Origin: Candidatus Scalindua sp.
GTDB taxonomy: Bacteria; Planctomycetota; Brocadiia; Brocadiales; Scalinduaceae
Direction of reading: 5' to 3'
Assembly (NCBI GenBank): GCA_030748215.1
Contig: JASMMK010000015.1
Span: 62,001 to 126,000, forward strand
DNA: 64,000 bases
Below are positions 7,998-17,887 of this stretch, in pieces (positions within the stretch are counted from its first letter, which is position 1; each line of letters opens with the position of its first letter). The translations under genes and the position numbers were made by a program. Below the pieces are notes generated by a model that was not told where the DNA came from, ran no database searches, and worked only from the letters and a program-made list of their open reading frames with translations.

Positions 7998-8249
7998 ATG
8001 TCAGAACAAAATACAATAGAGAAGTTACGAGTACTGTTACCGCACTGGATTGGACACAATAACAACCATATAGCTGAATTCAGAAAGTGGGAAGGTGAGG
8101 CCAGAAAAGAGTCAGGAGAGGAAGTTGCCCAATTGATTGATAAGGCTATCAGTGATATGGAAGTGGCAGGCAAATCACTTTCCGAAGCGCTTGAAAAAGT
8201 TGGCGGGCCGTTAGAAGGTGGGGGCGGGCATCATCACCATCATCACTGA
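7998..8249 (+). CDS. Small helical protein with a natural C-terminal hexahistidine tail, putative nickel chaperone or storage
   Basis: I take the ATG at 7998 (MSEQNTIEKL), giving 83 residues; a GTG at 7962 would add 12. The body is predicted all-helical and contains LRVLLPHWIGHNNNHIAEF, with three His in ten residues, then EGEARKESGEEVAQLIDKAI. The protein ends EGGGGHHHHHH, encoded by mixed CAT and CAC codons right up to the stop at 8247-8249. His-rich tails mark nickel handlers such as CooJ, SlyD and HypB. Its position after a CooT-like gene fits that role, but function is inferred only. Confidence 0.75.
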   Translation: MSEQNTIEKLRVLLPHWIGHNNNHIAEFRKWEGEARKESGEEVAQLIDKAISDMEVAGKSLSEALEKVGGPLEGGGGHHHHHH

Positions 8250-8277
8250 CAAGCAAGCAGTTAATTCCTGTTGTTGG

Positions 8278-8511
8278 CTAATATATTAACCATTTGCAGA
8301 TGAAAAAGATTGCAGTTGTAGCTGCAACTATAATTGCTAACGACCTTATTAGTTTCCAGAAAAATGCATTCCATTGAACGAAGTCTGATGCGTTTATAAT
8401 CTCATCGTTAGTTTCTTCTGGTTTTGTATTATCCTCTATCATCATACTATCAATGGATCCTTGTGCAGAGCGCGGAAACCAGAGGTGTTTCATGAAAAAT
8501 AATATTTTCAC
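8278..8511 (-). CDS. Small single-span membrane protein, unknown
   Basis: The 77-residue ORF starts at a GTG seven bases after the gyrA stop; an ATG at 8493 would give 71 residues. The C-terminus holds one clear membrane span (SLAIIVAATTAIFFICKWLI). The N-terminal part is acidic and polar (MMIEDNTKPEETNDEI). Being directly behind gyrA, it is probably co-transcribed. There is no family match I recognise. Confidence 0.5.
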   Translation of the reverse strand: MKILFFMKHLWFPRSAQGSIDSMMIEDNTKPEETNDEIINASDFVQWNAFFWKLIRSLAIIVAATTAIFFICKWLIY

Positions 8512-8517
8512 GTAGCA

Positions 8518-11004
8518 TTATTCTGTTTGTTCAGGCTGTTGTGGTCCTGCTACATCTGCCTCAGTTCCTTCTGTATCTTCTTCGTCCTCGCCTATAACCG
8601 GTGCGACGGATACGACCTTGTCTCCTGCCTTCAGTGAAATAAGCTTTACGCCTTGAGTATTACGGCCAATGGATCTTATGGTATTAATAGAGGTACGAAT
8701 TATCATGCCCTGTGCTGTCATCATCATGAGTTCGTTGTAATCGCTTACGTTTATCAGAGCGACAACCTTGCCATTTCTGTCAGTTGTCTTGATGTTAATG
8801 ACACCCTGACCGCTTCTGCGCTGGACAGAATATTCACTGTAGTCTGTTCTTTTTCCGAATCCATTTTCACAGACGGTTAAGAGTGTTGCGTTTTTGTCAA
8901 CTACAACAATGCTTTTGACCTTGTCATCACCCTTAAGTCCAATACCCTTAACGCCTCGTGTTGCACGTCCCATGCATCGCACATCGTCCTCTGAGAAACG
9001 GATAGCTTTTCCATTTTCCGTGCCAAGCACAATCTCCTGTCCTCCCTGTGTCAGTTTAACACCTATCAGTTTGTCACTGTCGTCAAGCAGGATTGAGATT
9101 ATTCCGCCTTTCTTAGGGCGTCCGAAAGCGTTGAGAACAGTCTTCTTTATTATTCCATTCTGAGTTGCCATGACCAATTGTCTGTCGTCAAATTTGCGAA
9201 CAGGTATCGTGGATGTGACATTCTCATCTTTACCTAATTCAAGAAGATTAACTATTGCCCGTCCCTTTGCTATACGGCTTGCGTTAGGGACGTCATATAC
9301 CTTCTGCCAGTACACCTTGCCCATATCCGTAAAGAACAGTATGTAGTCGTGTGTTGACGCAATAAAGAGATTTTCAACGAAGTCGCCTTCCTTCATACCA
9401 GTACCGGTAACGCCTTTTCCTCCACGGTGTTGCTTCCTGTACGTGGTAAGAGGTAATCGCTTTATGTATCCTTCATGGGTAATTATGACGGTAACATCTT
9501 CCTCGGAGATGAGGTCTTCCATGTTGAATTCGCCAATATCGGCAACAATTTCCGTCTTTCTTTCATCTCCGTATTTCTCTTTTACCTCGTGAAGGTCTTC
9601 CCTGATAATATCCAGGACCAGATTTTCATTTGCAAGAATATCCTTATATTCCCTGATATTATCACAGACTTTCTGATACTCCTCTTCAATCTTGGACTGT
9701 TCCAGGTTCGTTAACCTCTGCAGTCTCATTTCAAGGATAGCGTTCGCCTGTCTCTCTGAGAGAGAGAATCTTGACACCAGTGATTCCCTTGCATCCTCGA
9801 CAGTTTTCGAGGCCTTTATCAGCTGAATAACCTCATCAATGTTTTCAAGGGCAATCCTCAATCCTTCCAGGATATGAGCTCTCTCTTCCGCACGGTCAAG
9901 CAGGAAGCGTGTCCGTCGCCTGATTATTTCTTTCCTATGTGTGATATAAGCATTTAGTAACTGCTTCAGGTTTAATGTTTCAGGGCGGCCGTCTACCAAT
10001 GCTATCATAATAACACTGAAAGTGCTCTGCAGCGATGTGTGCTTATACAACTGGTTTATAATAACATCTACTTCCTCATTTCTTTTTAAAACGATAACAA
10101 TTCTGCTTCCCTCTCTGTCACTTTCATTCCGAACATCTGTTATGCCCTTTATCACATCATTTCTAACTAATTCCGCAATTCTCTCTATTATCCTGTCCCT
10201 GTTAAGCTGATAGGGGATTTCAGTCACAACGATGCTCTGTTTGTTGTTTTTTGCAGTTTCTGTATGATACTTTGCCCTTACTGTTATTATGCCTCTGCCA
10301 GTTCTATATCCATCAACGATCCCTTTTGCTCCGCATATTAAGGCTCCAGTTGGAAAATCAGGACCTTTTACGACGGTTAAAAGTTCATCTATGGTCACAT
10401 CCGGATTATCAATAACTCTTATTATTCCATCACACACCTCATTTACATTGTGGGGAGGTATGCTTGTTGCCATTCCAACAGCAATACCGGACCCACCATT
10501 ACATAAAATGTTAGGAAATTTTGCAGGAAGTACTGATGGCTCTAGGCGTGTTTCATCGTAATTCGGCGTGAAATCAACGGTGTCCTGTTTAATATCCTCC
10601 ATCATTTCGGCAGAAGCATGAGTCATTTTAGCTTCCGTATATCTCATTGCAGCAGGGGGGTCACCATCAATTGATCCAAAGTTACCCTGGCCTCTTACCA
10701 GTGTGTATCTCAGGCTCCAATCCTGTGCCAGACGTACAAGTGTGGGATATACAACCTGCTCACCATGTGGATGGTAATTTCCTGTTGTGTCACCACATAT
10801 CTTTGCACATTTTCTGAACTTGGCGCCAGGGCCAAGGTTGAGATCGTTCATTGCAACGAGTATCCTTCTCTGCGATGGTTTAAGACCGTCCCTCACATCA
10901 GGCAATGCACGGCTCATGATTACACTCATTGCAAAGGTCAGGTACGACTCTTTCATTTCCTCTTCTATGAGGATATCCTTTACGTTCCCTTTTTCTTCTA
11001 TCAT
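8518..11004 (-). CDS. gyrA: DNA gyrase subunit A
   Basis: The 828-residue protein is a complete GyrA: breakage-reunion domain with catalytic Tyr122 in AAMRYTEAKM, and the six-bladed beta-pinwheel after residue ~500 starting with the GyrA-box, here KQHRGGKG. That box favours GyrA over ParC. The quinolone region reads GEQVVYPTLV (residues 81-90), so the positions of E. coli Ser83 and Asp87 are Gln83 and Pro87. The tail after ~805 is acidic. Its start overlaps the upstream hydrolase stop by ATGA, so translation is probably coupled. gyrB is not in the window. Confidence 0.97.
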   Translation of the reverse strand: MIEEKGNVKDILIEEEMKESYLTFAMSVIMSRALPDVRDGLKPSQRRILVAMNDLNLGPGAKFRKCAKICGDTTGNYHPHGEQVVYPTLVRLAQDWSLRYTLVRGQGNFGSIDGDPPAAMRYTEAKMTHASAEMMEDIKQDTVDFTPNYDETRLEPSVLPAKFPNILCNGGSGIAVGMATSIPPHNVNEVCDGIIRVIDNPDVTIDELLTVVKGPDFPTGALICGAKGIVDGYRTGRGIITVRAKYHTETAKNNKQSIVVTEIPYQLNRDRIIERIAELVRNDVIKGITDVRNESDREGSRIVIVLKRNEEVDVIINQLYKHTSLQSTFSVIMIALVDGRPETLNLKQLLNAYITHRKEIIRRRTRFLLDRAEERAHILEGLRIALENIDEVIQLIKASKTVEDARESLVSRFSLSERQANAILEMRLQRLTNLEQSKIEEEYQKVCDNIREYKDILANENLVLDIIREDLHEVKEKYGDERKTEIVADIGEFNMEDLISEEDVTVIITHEGYIKRLPLTTYRKQHRGGKGVTGTGMKEGDFVENLFIASTHDYILFFTDMGKVYWQKVYDVPNASRIAKGRAIVNLLELGKDENVTSTIPVRKFDDRQLVMATQNGIIKKTVLNAFGRPKKGGIISILLDDSDKLIGVKLTQGGQEIVLGTENGKAIRFSEDDVRCMGRATRGVKGIGLKGDDKVKSIVVVDKNATLLTVCENGFGKRTDYSEYSVQRRSGQGVINIKTTDRNGKVVALINVSDYNELMMMTAQGMIIRTSINTIRSIGRNTQGVKLISLKAGDKVVSVAPVIGEDEEDTEGTEADVAGPQQPEQTE

Positions 11005-11636
11005 TTAAACCTTTCTTTTTCAGCTTTTACTGTTGTAGATGATCCGTGTCCGGGATAAATAACTGTGTTTTCATCCAGCTTGAAAATACATTCTTTAATC
11101 GATTGGAGTAGATGGTTATGGCTGCCTCCGGGTAAATCTGTCCTGCCATATCCTCCAGCAAAAAGAGTATCTCCCGAAAACAGTATTGGAGTTTCTCCAT
11201 TGTCTGTAGAATCGGTATAAATTCCTATTCCACCTGGTGTGTGACCGGGAAGGTGTAAAACCCTGAACTCATAGCCATTCAGTTCAATTTTATCGTCGTG
11301 ATTCAGAGTTCTGCAAGCCGGTGGGGATGAATATCTTTTTCCACCCAGAAGCGAGAGATTCTTGAATGGGTCCTCCAGCATTTCAGCATCATCGGTATGA
11401 ATACAGATCTGAATATCCGGAAACTTTTCCTTCAACTCTTTGTTTGCGCCAATGTGGTCCCCATGTCCATGAGTATTAACGAGAATAACAGGGTGAAGTT
11501 TTTTCTGTTCCAGGCAGTCCAGTATTTTTTCGGTATCACCGCCCGGGTCTATGACCATGGCCTCAGAATGCTTTGTTGAAACTATGTAACAACAAGCGTC
11601 CAAAGGCCCCACTTCTAATTTTTGAATATCCAACAT
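11001..11636 (-). CDS. Metallo-beta-lactamase-fold hydrolase, glyoxalase II-like
   Basis: The 211-residue protein has the zinc-binding motif NTHGHGDHIG (about residues 54-63), then LHLPGHTPGGIG (about 128-139), SGDTLFAGGYGRTDLPGG and the final VIYPGHGSST. This is the short glyoxalase II-like subgroup that acts on thioesters such as S-lactoylglutathione or related thiols; substrate cannot be read from sequence. The stop overlaps the gyrA start (ATGA at 11001-11004). It has no obvious metabolic link with gyrase; the coupling may reflect genome packing. Confidence 0.9.
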   Translation of the reverse strand: MLDIQKLEVGPLDACCYIVSTKHSEAMVIDPGGDTEKILDCLEQKKLHPVILVNTHGHGDHIGANKELKEKFPDIQICIHTDDAEMLEDPFKNLSLLGGKRYSSPPACRTLNHDDKIELNGYEFRVLHLPGHTPGGIGIYTDSTDNGETPILFSGDTLFAGGYGRTDLPGGSHNHLLQSIKECIFKLDENTVIYPGHGSSTTVKAEKERFK

Positions 11637-11726
11637 AATGATGAAAGTTACGTTACTAAATGACGTTTCGGGAATTTCCGTACAACCATACTTGAGTAAC
11701 GTAAACTATTTCTATTTTCTTGAAGG

Positions 11727-12917
11727 TTAACCCTTCTTAATATATCGATTAATTAACTGTTTAATGTCACAGTTTTTTTCATTTTTATTGAAGCCTATGA
11801 TTCTTCTTTCCCTAATTACGCTTTTCGGTGAATCAGATGCGTGTACTGCATTTTTTCTTATATCCAGTGCATAAAAACGTCTGATGCTGGAATACTTCGC
11901 CTTTCTTGGATCTGTAGCTCCTAATAGTTCTCGGATAGTTTTGATTGTATTTATGCCCTGATACAATACTGCGATACAGATAGTCTGTTTTCCATCAAAT
12001 GTCTCTTTGGTATTAGCAAATGGAGATGGTTCACTGCCTGTCATGTATTGTAGTATGCTGTTGAATTCAGTATCTACTTTTGGTCTTTTCATCTGAGCTG
12101 CCATATTATTCAAAAGTTCATCCGTCAGTTCAAATGAGAAGTCTTTCTGTTTTAATGTCGTTTTTAATTGTTCAACCAGATCCGGTTTAAATTTATCATC
12201 GAAACTGCTATTGAAGAAGTCTTTTACAGGGCCATAAAACTCTTCTGCCTGTTTAGTACTCAAGTCAAGGAGTTTGATACCGACTATATAGAAACCGGTC
12301 CTTGACATCATGCTTATTATGTTTCCGGCACGCGGATCATGCTTTTCAAAGGGTTTTAGAATTATGAGTGAAGTTTCAGGTTTCTTGTTTTTGCCAAAAG
12401 CCATAACATCATCCACGATACCACCATCGCTTAATGCATATTTCGAGAATAACTTAAGCTGCTTAATATTTGAGGCTTTGTCAGCTGATGTAAGGACTGC
12501 CGGTTCGAAATATTCAACCTTGCCGTCCTCTGAAACTATGGTGTCACCGAAAGTACCCCTGATGGTGTCTCCTCTTAACGGGTCGGATGCTGAGCCAATC
12601 ACTTTATTATGGAGGACGTCAACCGCGTTCTTACCCTCAAAAAGAAGAAGCATCGCACGGTTTACTATACCAAGTTTGTTCTTCTTTCTCAGCATGTTGT
12701 TCACATAATCTATCATTGCTTTCTTCCACACGGCTTTCATCTTCTGTGTTTCGATAGTCTTTATGTATTTATCCAGAAACTTGTCGCTGGGAGTGTACAT
12801 CCTGGCGCCTACAAGCTCAAGATCAGACAAAGATAAAAGCCTGCATATTATGCCGCCCGTTCTGCTTTTTAATAAGCTATACGGAGTTATCAGTGCGTAA
12901 GTTAATTCTTTTTTCAT
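11727..12917 (-). CDS. Tandem nucleoside-diphosphate-kinase-like protein
   Basis: The 396-residue protein contains two NDK-like halves. The first has ALITPYSLLKSRTGGIICRL and LFEGKNAVDVLHNKVIGSAS, then DPLRGDTIRGTFGD, but lacks the catalytic NxxH. The second has SLIILKPFEKHDPRAGNII, then IRELLGATDPRKA and KNAVHASDSPKSV, which matches the phospho-histidine motif NxxHxSDS. So only the C-terminal half keeps the full active site. Ordinary NDK is about 140-150 residues; here extra helical segments enlarge each half. It lies 126 bp downstream of dnaE on the same strand and could supply dNTPs or act as a regulator. Confidence 0.75.
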   Translation of the reverse strand: MKKELTYALITPYSLLKSRTGGIICRLLSLSDLELVGARMYTPSDKFLDKYIKTIETQKMKAVWKKAMIDYVNNMLRKKNKLGIVNRAMLLLFEGKNAVDVLHNKVIGSASDPLRGDTIRGTFGDTIVSEDGKVEYFEPAVLTSADKASNIKQLKLFSKYALSDGGIVDDVMAFGKNKKPETSLIILKPFEKHDPRAGNIISMMSRTGFYIVGIKLLDLSTKQAEEFYGPVKDFFNSSFDDKFKPDLVEQLKTTLKQKDFSFELTDELLNNMAAQMKRPKVDTEFNSILQYMTGSEPSPFANTKETFDGKQTICIAVLYQGINTIKTIRELLGATDPRKAKYSSIRRFYALDIRKNAVHASDSPKSVIRERRIIGFNKNEKNCDIKQLINRYIKKG

Positions 12918-13043
12918 TTCCTCAATACCTTCCTTAATTTAAATTGTAACTTGATATTTATTCATTTGAAAACAACATGGCGGGCAGTGTCCATCTCTAC
13001 AAGATCCAAACTTTCTGTCCTGCCGGGTCTGTGTCTTACATAT

Positions 13044-16000
13044 TCATGCGCTTTTTGAGACCAGGCATCCTTCTCCAACCAGGTTTCTTATTCCGCTAAA
13101 CACGTTTTCGTTTAAGGACACAGAATACCCGTTAGATGCCTTTATCGTTACTGATTTATTATCCGGGATCTCTAATTTTATGAATACAGGACAAGGCCCT
13201 TTATTTGCTGAGAGGATTTCTTTCAAGCCTGAGAGAATATCATCATTTATTTGTGCATATTTGAGGCGTATTATAGCATTCTTTGGCGGTTTGTTCTCTA
13301 TTAATTTTTCCATTTCTTCAGGAGTTATTATTTCATCAACCCTGATTGAGGCTTCCGTATCTCTGAAGCCTACTTTTCCTTTAACAAAGACCACTTCATC
13401 GGCGTGGAGCTGATCATTGAGGGATGCCAGCTTTTTTGTGAAAATCACGCATTTCGCTATTCCTTCCATATCTTCGATGGTAAAATATGCAATCGGTTTG
13501 CCCTTTTTAGTGATAGTACGATTAACGCTGTCAACTATTCCACCTATCAAGACCACGGCATCTTCAGGCTTTTCCGAAAGTTCTCCTGTCGTTATATCTG
13601 AATAATGCTCTATAGCATCTTTATACCTCTTTAATGGATGTGAACTGACATAAAGCCCCATTGCCTCTTTTTCCGCTTTAAGCAGTTGCTTTTCAGACCA
13701 CTTTTCTGTTTCAGGCAGGCTATGTAAGGCGTTTAAGTCCATTGCATTCTCTTGTGCACCGAAAAGGTTCAACTGTCCCATGCGGCGGTCTTTATTTGAT
13801 TTTGCACCAACTTTCAGTAGCATGTCTATTCCTTCAAAAAATTGAGATCTGTACCCCGGCATCGAATCAAAACATCCTGATTTGATAAGGCTTTCCATTA
13901 CCTGTTTGTTTACCAGTCGCAAGTCTACTCGCTCACAGAAATCAAATATTGTGGTAAACTCACCATCCTTTTCTCTTGACTCAATGATTGATTCTATAGC
14001 CTTTTCACCAACATTTTTTATTGCCCCAAGACCGAACCTGACCTGTTGGTCTGATACTATTGTGAAATCGGAGAAGCTTTCATTTACGCATGGCGGCAGT
14101 AGCTCTATACCCATTCGGTTACATTCATGCATATAGTCTACTATCTTCAGGTTGTTCTGTTTTTCGCACGTCATCTGGGCTGCCATGTATTGCGTTGGGT
14201 AGTTAGCCTTTAGATAAGCAGTCTGGTAGCAGACCATGGCATACGCAGCAGAGTGTGATTTATTAAACCCGTATCCTGCGAAATATTCCATCAGTTCGAA
14301 GATTTTTTCTGCAACATTTCCAGGTATTTTATTTTCTTTGGCTCCGTTTAGAAATTGGACCTTGAATTTTGCCATAACCTCCGGCTTTTTCTTACCCATT
14401 GCCTTTCTCAGATTATCCGCTTCGTTAAGGGTAAATCCTCCAAGTCTGTTTGCGATACGCATTACCTGTTCCTGATAAACGATCAGCCCATATGTCTCTT
14501 TGAGCAGCGGTTCGAGCATTGGATGGAGATATTTCACGGCTTCTCTGCCGTGTCTGCAATTTATGAAGGTATCAACCATTCCACTTCCCAGTGGTCCGGG
14601 TCGATATAGTGCAACCAGTGGTAAGACGTCCTCAAATTTATCAGGTTTAAGTTTCATCAGCAAGTCTCTGAAACCTCTGCTTGTCTCTACCTGGAAAACT
14701 CCTTTTACGTCACCTCGTGACAACAAGTCATATGTTTTTTTGTCATCTATCGGAAGTTTATCTATATCAATAACCGTACCGGTTGTAGCCTCTATAAGCA
14801 GCCTTGCCTTATCAATAACAGAGAACTTCCTTACTCCAAGAAAATCAGCCTTTAACAGGCCTATCTTCTCAACAAGGGTTTCACCATCATATTGTGTTAT
14901 TACGGTATCCTTGTTCTTTGCCAGCGGGATATAGTTGGTTAAAGGTTCATCAGAAACTACCACACCTGCGGCGTGTGTAGAGGCATGTCTTCGAAGTCCT
15001 TCGAGTCTTGTAGAAATATTGAACAGCTCCTGTATCTGCTGCTCACTGTCATACATAGTTTGTAGTTCAGGTTCCTGTTCAAGTGCTTCTTTTAATGTGA
15101 TGCCCAGTGCAGGTGGGATTAATTTTGCTACTTTATCGACTACAGGCAACGGTATATCCATGGCCCTGCCAACATCCCTGACCACAGCTTTGGCCTTCAT
15201 GGTTCCAAATGTGATAATCTGTGCGACATTGTTGTCTCCGCCATATCTTTTTCGCACATATTGAATTACTTTGTCTCTGCCATCGGCACAGAAATCAATA
15301 TCAAGGTCAGGCATGGAAAGTCTTTCGGCGTTCAGGAACCTTTCAAACAGTAGATCGTATTTGATAGGATCTATGTTTGAGATTCCGAGTAGATATGCAA
15401 CTAAACTACCCGCACCGGAACCACGGGCGATGGCTGGTATCTGTTCTTTATTTGCAAAATCTATGAAGTCCCAGACGATGAGGAAGTAGTCAATAAACTT
15501 GGTTTCTTCTATCACTCCCAGTTCATGGTCTAATCTCTCTTTAATTACATCATCAATTTTTCCGTATAACTCTAAAGCACCGTGTTCACAGAGTGCCCTC
15601 AGGTGCTGTTTATTGGTCATTCCAGGTTTGTAGCAGAGAGAATCCTCCTTCGGGTGAAACCTTGGCAGGTGCATTGTATTTAAATCCAGTTCAACATTGC
15701 ATCTGTCAGCGATCAATGAAGTATTCATTATCGCATCCGGTAGATCTCCAAAGGTTTTCTCCATCTGCTCCTGTGATTTGAAGTAGAATTCATTAGTGCT
15801 TAAGCGCATCCTTTTGACATCATGTATGGATTTTCTCGTGTTTATACATAAGAGCACGTCATGGGCATTATAATCGTCATATTCCATGTAGTGTATGTCA
15901 TTAGTGGCAACCGTTTTTAAATCCAGATTCTGACTGATTTTTAACGCTTCTTTTACCAACTCATCCTGGCGTTCTATTCTATTGTTCTGCAGCTCCAGAT

Positions 16001-16514
16001 AGAAATTTTCAGCGCCAAAGATATCTTTGTACTCAGATGCAACGTTTAATGCCTTTTCATAATCATTATTCAACAGGTTTTGATTTATTTCCGATTGCAT
16101 GCATCCACTCAGACAGATAACACCCTTAGAATGCTCATTTAACAACTCTTTATCAATTCTGGGCTTATAATAGAAACCTTCCAGGTATGATGACGATGAC
16201 AGTTTCAAAAGGTTTCTATATCCGTCAAGATTTTCAGCCAAAAGCGTTAAGTGATATGTTTTCTGTTTGCTTCCCTCATACTTTAATCTACTGCCCGGAG
16301 CGACATACGATTCAAAGCCCAGGATCGGTTTTATATCATTTTGCCTGGCATATTCGTAAAAGCCGATTGCTCCAAACATATTGCCATGGTCTGTCAATGC
16401 CACGCTCTTCATGTTTAAAGCTTTGGTTTTATCAACAAGGTCATTGATCCTGCATGCACCGTCTAACAGGCTGTAATCGCTATGGACGTGTAAATGGACA
16501 AAGTTGTTTTTCAT
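13044..16514 (-). CDS. dnaE: DNA polymerase III alpha subunit
   Basis: The 1156-residue replicase begins with a PHP domain (HLHVHSDYSLLDG, ALTDHGNMFGAIGFYEY). The palm follows with SMPDLDIDFCADGRD holding two catalytic aspartates, ARGSGAGSLVAYLLGI and RRHASTHAAGVVVS. Then come the helix-hairpin-helix (GFNKSHSAAYAMVCYQTAYL) and an OB domain (VVLIGGIVDSVNRTITKKG). Length is normal for DnaE1. Its ATG overlaps the stop of the upstream sigma54 regulator gene (ATGA at 16511-16514), an unusual coupling. Confidence 0.97.
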   Translation of the reverse strand: MKNNFVHLHVHSDYSLLDGACRINDLVDKTKALNMKSVALTDHGNMFGAIGFYEYARQNDIKPILGFESYVAPGSRLKYEGSKQKTYHLTLLAENLDGYRNLLKLSSSSYLEGFYYKPRIDKELLNEHSKGVICLSGCMQSEINQNLLNNDYEKALNVASEYKDIFGAENFYLELQNNRIERQDELVKEALKISQNLDLKTVATNDIHYMEYDDYNAHDVLLCINTRKSIHDVKRMRLSTNEFYFKSQEQMEKTFGDLPDAIMNTSLIADRCNVELDLNTMHLPRFHPKEDSLCYKPGMTNKQHLRALCEHGALELYGKIDDVIKERLDHELGVIEETKFIDYFLIVWDFIDFANKEQIPAIARGSGAGSLVAYLLGISNIDPIKYDLLFERFLNAERLSMPDLDIDFCADGRDKVIQYVRKRYGGDNNVAQIITFGTMKAKAVVRDVGRAMDIPLPVVDKVAKLIPPALGITLKEALEQEPELQTMYDSEQQIQELFNISTRLEGLRRHASTHAAGVVVSDEPLTNYIPLAKNKDTVITQYDGETLVEKIGLLKADFLGVRKFSVIDKARLLIEATTGTVIDIDKLPIDDKKTYDLLSRGDVKGVFQVETSRGFRDLLMKLKPDKFEDVLPLVALYRPGPLGSGMVDTFINCRHGREAVKYLHPMLEPLLKETYGLIVYQEQVMRIANRLGGFTLNEADNLRKAMGKKKPEVMAKFKVQFLNGAKENKIPGNVAEKIFELMEYFAGYGFNKSHSAAYAMVCYQTAYLKANYPTQYMAAQMTCEKQNNLKIVDYMHECNRMGIELLPPCVNESFSDFTIVSDQQVRFGLGAIKNVGEKAIESIIESREKDGEFTTIFDFCERVDLRLVNKQVMESLIKSGCFDSMPGYRSQFFEGIDMLLKVGAKSNKDRRMGQLNLFGAQENAMDLNALHSLPETEKWSEKQLLKAEKEAMGLYVSSHPLKRYKDAIEHYSDITTGELSEKPEDAVVLIGGIVDSVNRTITKKGKPIAYFTIEDMEGIAKCVIFTKKLASLNDQLHADEVVFVKGKVGFRDTEASIRVDEIITPEEMEKLIENKPPKNAIIRLKYAQINDDILSGLKEILSANKGPCPVFIKLEIPDNKSVTIKASNGYSVSLNENVFSGIRNLVGEGCLVSKSA

Positions 16515-17884
16515 GTCTGTTTCAGATTAAGTTCTTTAATTTTTTGCTGTAAGCTTTGTCTGTGCATACCGAGTGCTTCAGCAGTTTTACTTATGTTACC
16601 ATTGTTCTCTGCTAACTTCCTGTTTACAAAATCCCTTTCGAATGTATCCACGACTATCTTTTTTGCGTCTCTGAAAGGTAGATTATAATCGAAGCTAAGG
16701 TTACTATCAGGATTGCTGAGCTCTTCCGGGAAGTCGCTGATTTCGAGAGTTTCAGAATTTGCCATTACGACTGCACTTTCTATAACATTTTGCAACTCTC
16801 TTACATTGCCCGGCCAGGAATAACTGGTGAAAACTTTTACTGCTTCCTTTGATATTGATTTTACTTTCTTTCGGTGCTTTTCAGAGAAATATTGAATAAA
16901 CTTTTCTGCCAGTATTATAATGTCTTCTCTGCGGTTTCTCAATGGCGGAAGTAAAATTTCAACAACTTTTAACCTGTAGTATAGATCCTCTCTGAAATTA
17001 CTTTCCTTGATCTCTTTAAGCAGATCTTTATGGGTTGCGCTTATGAGCCTTACGTCAACACGAAGAGTTTCTATACCACCTAATCGTTCGAAACTCTGCT
17101 CCTGAAGGACCCTCAGGACTTTGGCCTGAGTGTTAGGACTCATATCTCCAATCTCGTCAAGAAATATCGTACCTTTATCTGCCAGTTCGAATTTGCCCAG
17201 ACGTCTTTCTGTCGCACCTGTGAAGGCGCCTTTTTCGTGTCCGAATAATTCACTCTCAATTAATGTTTCAGGGAGCGCAGCACAATTCATAATTATCATC
17301 GGTTTGTTTTTTCGAGAACTCTTCTTGTGGATCTCTTTGGCCACCAGCTCTTTTCCGCTCCCGCTTTCACCCTGAATTAAGACTGTAACATCAGATGGGC
17401 CAACCTTTTCGATTTTATTAAATACCTGATCCATTTCCCGGCTTTCTCCTGCTACTATAGCACCCTTGGATCCCAATCTGTCAATTTCTGAACGCAACCT
17501 GGCGTTTTCTTCTTCCAGTGCAAGTTTCTCGAATGCGTGTTGGGCAATTAACCTGAGTTCGTCTATTTCGTATGGTTTGGAAATATAATCGTAGGCGCCT
17601 TTCTTCATCGCCTCCACTGCAACTCTTTCAGATCCGTAAGCCGTTACTATGACTATCATAGGAGGGGTCTCCATCTGATTTATCTCTTCCAAGACCTGAA
17701 TCCCATTAATCTTAGGCATGTTGATATCAAGGAAGATAAGGGAGGGGTTCTTTGCCTTAATTACTTCAAAAGCTTCAATACCATCACTGGCTTCCATGAC
17801 GTTGTATCCGTCATTTTCTAAAGCCATCTTCATTCCGAATCTTGCAGCTTTTTCGTCATCTACTATTAATATTGATTTTTTCAT
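16511..17884 (-). CDS. NtrC-family sigma54-dependent response regulator
   Basis: The 457-residue protein has a receiver domain (Asp53 in IFLDINMP, Lys in YISKPYE) and an AAA+ domain with Walker [15 protein letters not shown], the sigma54-contacting GAFTGA loop, Walker [10 protein letters not shown] and the arginine finger region REDLYYRL. It ends in a Fis-type helix-turn-helix ([19 protein letters not shown]). It activates sigma54 promoters when phosphorylated, most likely by the kinase encoded three bases upstream. Target genes are unknown. The stop is coupled to the dnaE start. Confidence 0.95.
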   Translation of the reverse strand: MKKSILIVDDEKAARFGMKMALENDGYNVMEASDGIEAFEVIKAKNPSLIFLDINMPKINGIQVLEEINQMETPPMIVIVTAYGSERVAVEAMKKGAYDYISKPYEIDELRLIAQHAFEKLALEEENARLRSEIDRLGSKGAIVAGESREMDQVFNKIEKVGPSDVTVLIQGESGSGKELVAKEIHKKSSRKNKPMIIMNCAALPETLIESELFGHEKGAFTGATERRLGKFELADKGTIFLDEIGDMSPNTQAKVLRVLQEQSFERLGGIETLRVDVRLISATHKDLLKEIKESNFREDLYYRLKVVEILLPPLRNRREDIIILAEKFIQYFSEKHRKKVKSISKEAVKVFTSYSWPGNVRELQNVIESAVVMANSETLEISDFPEELSNPDSNLSFDYNLPFRDAKKIVVDTFERDFVNRKLAENNGNISKTAEALGMHRQSLQQKIKELNLKQT

Positions 17885-17887
17885 AAT

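Noticed and set aside
8220-8249. Hexahistidine end as vector or tag contamination
   Set aside because: The codons are mixed CAT/CAC, the body is a native-like helical protein in the local base composition, and the flanks are chromosomal genes without vector sequence.
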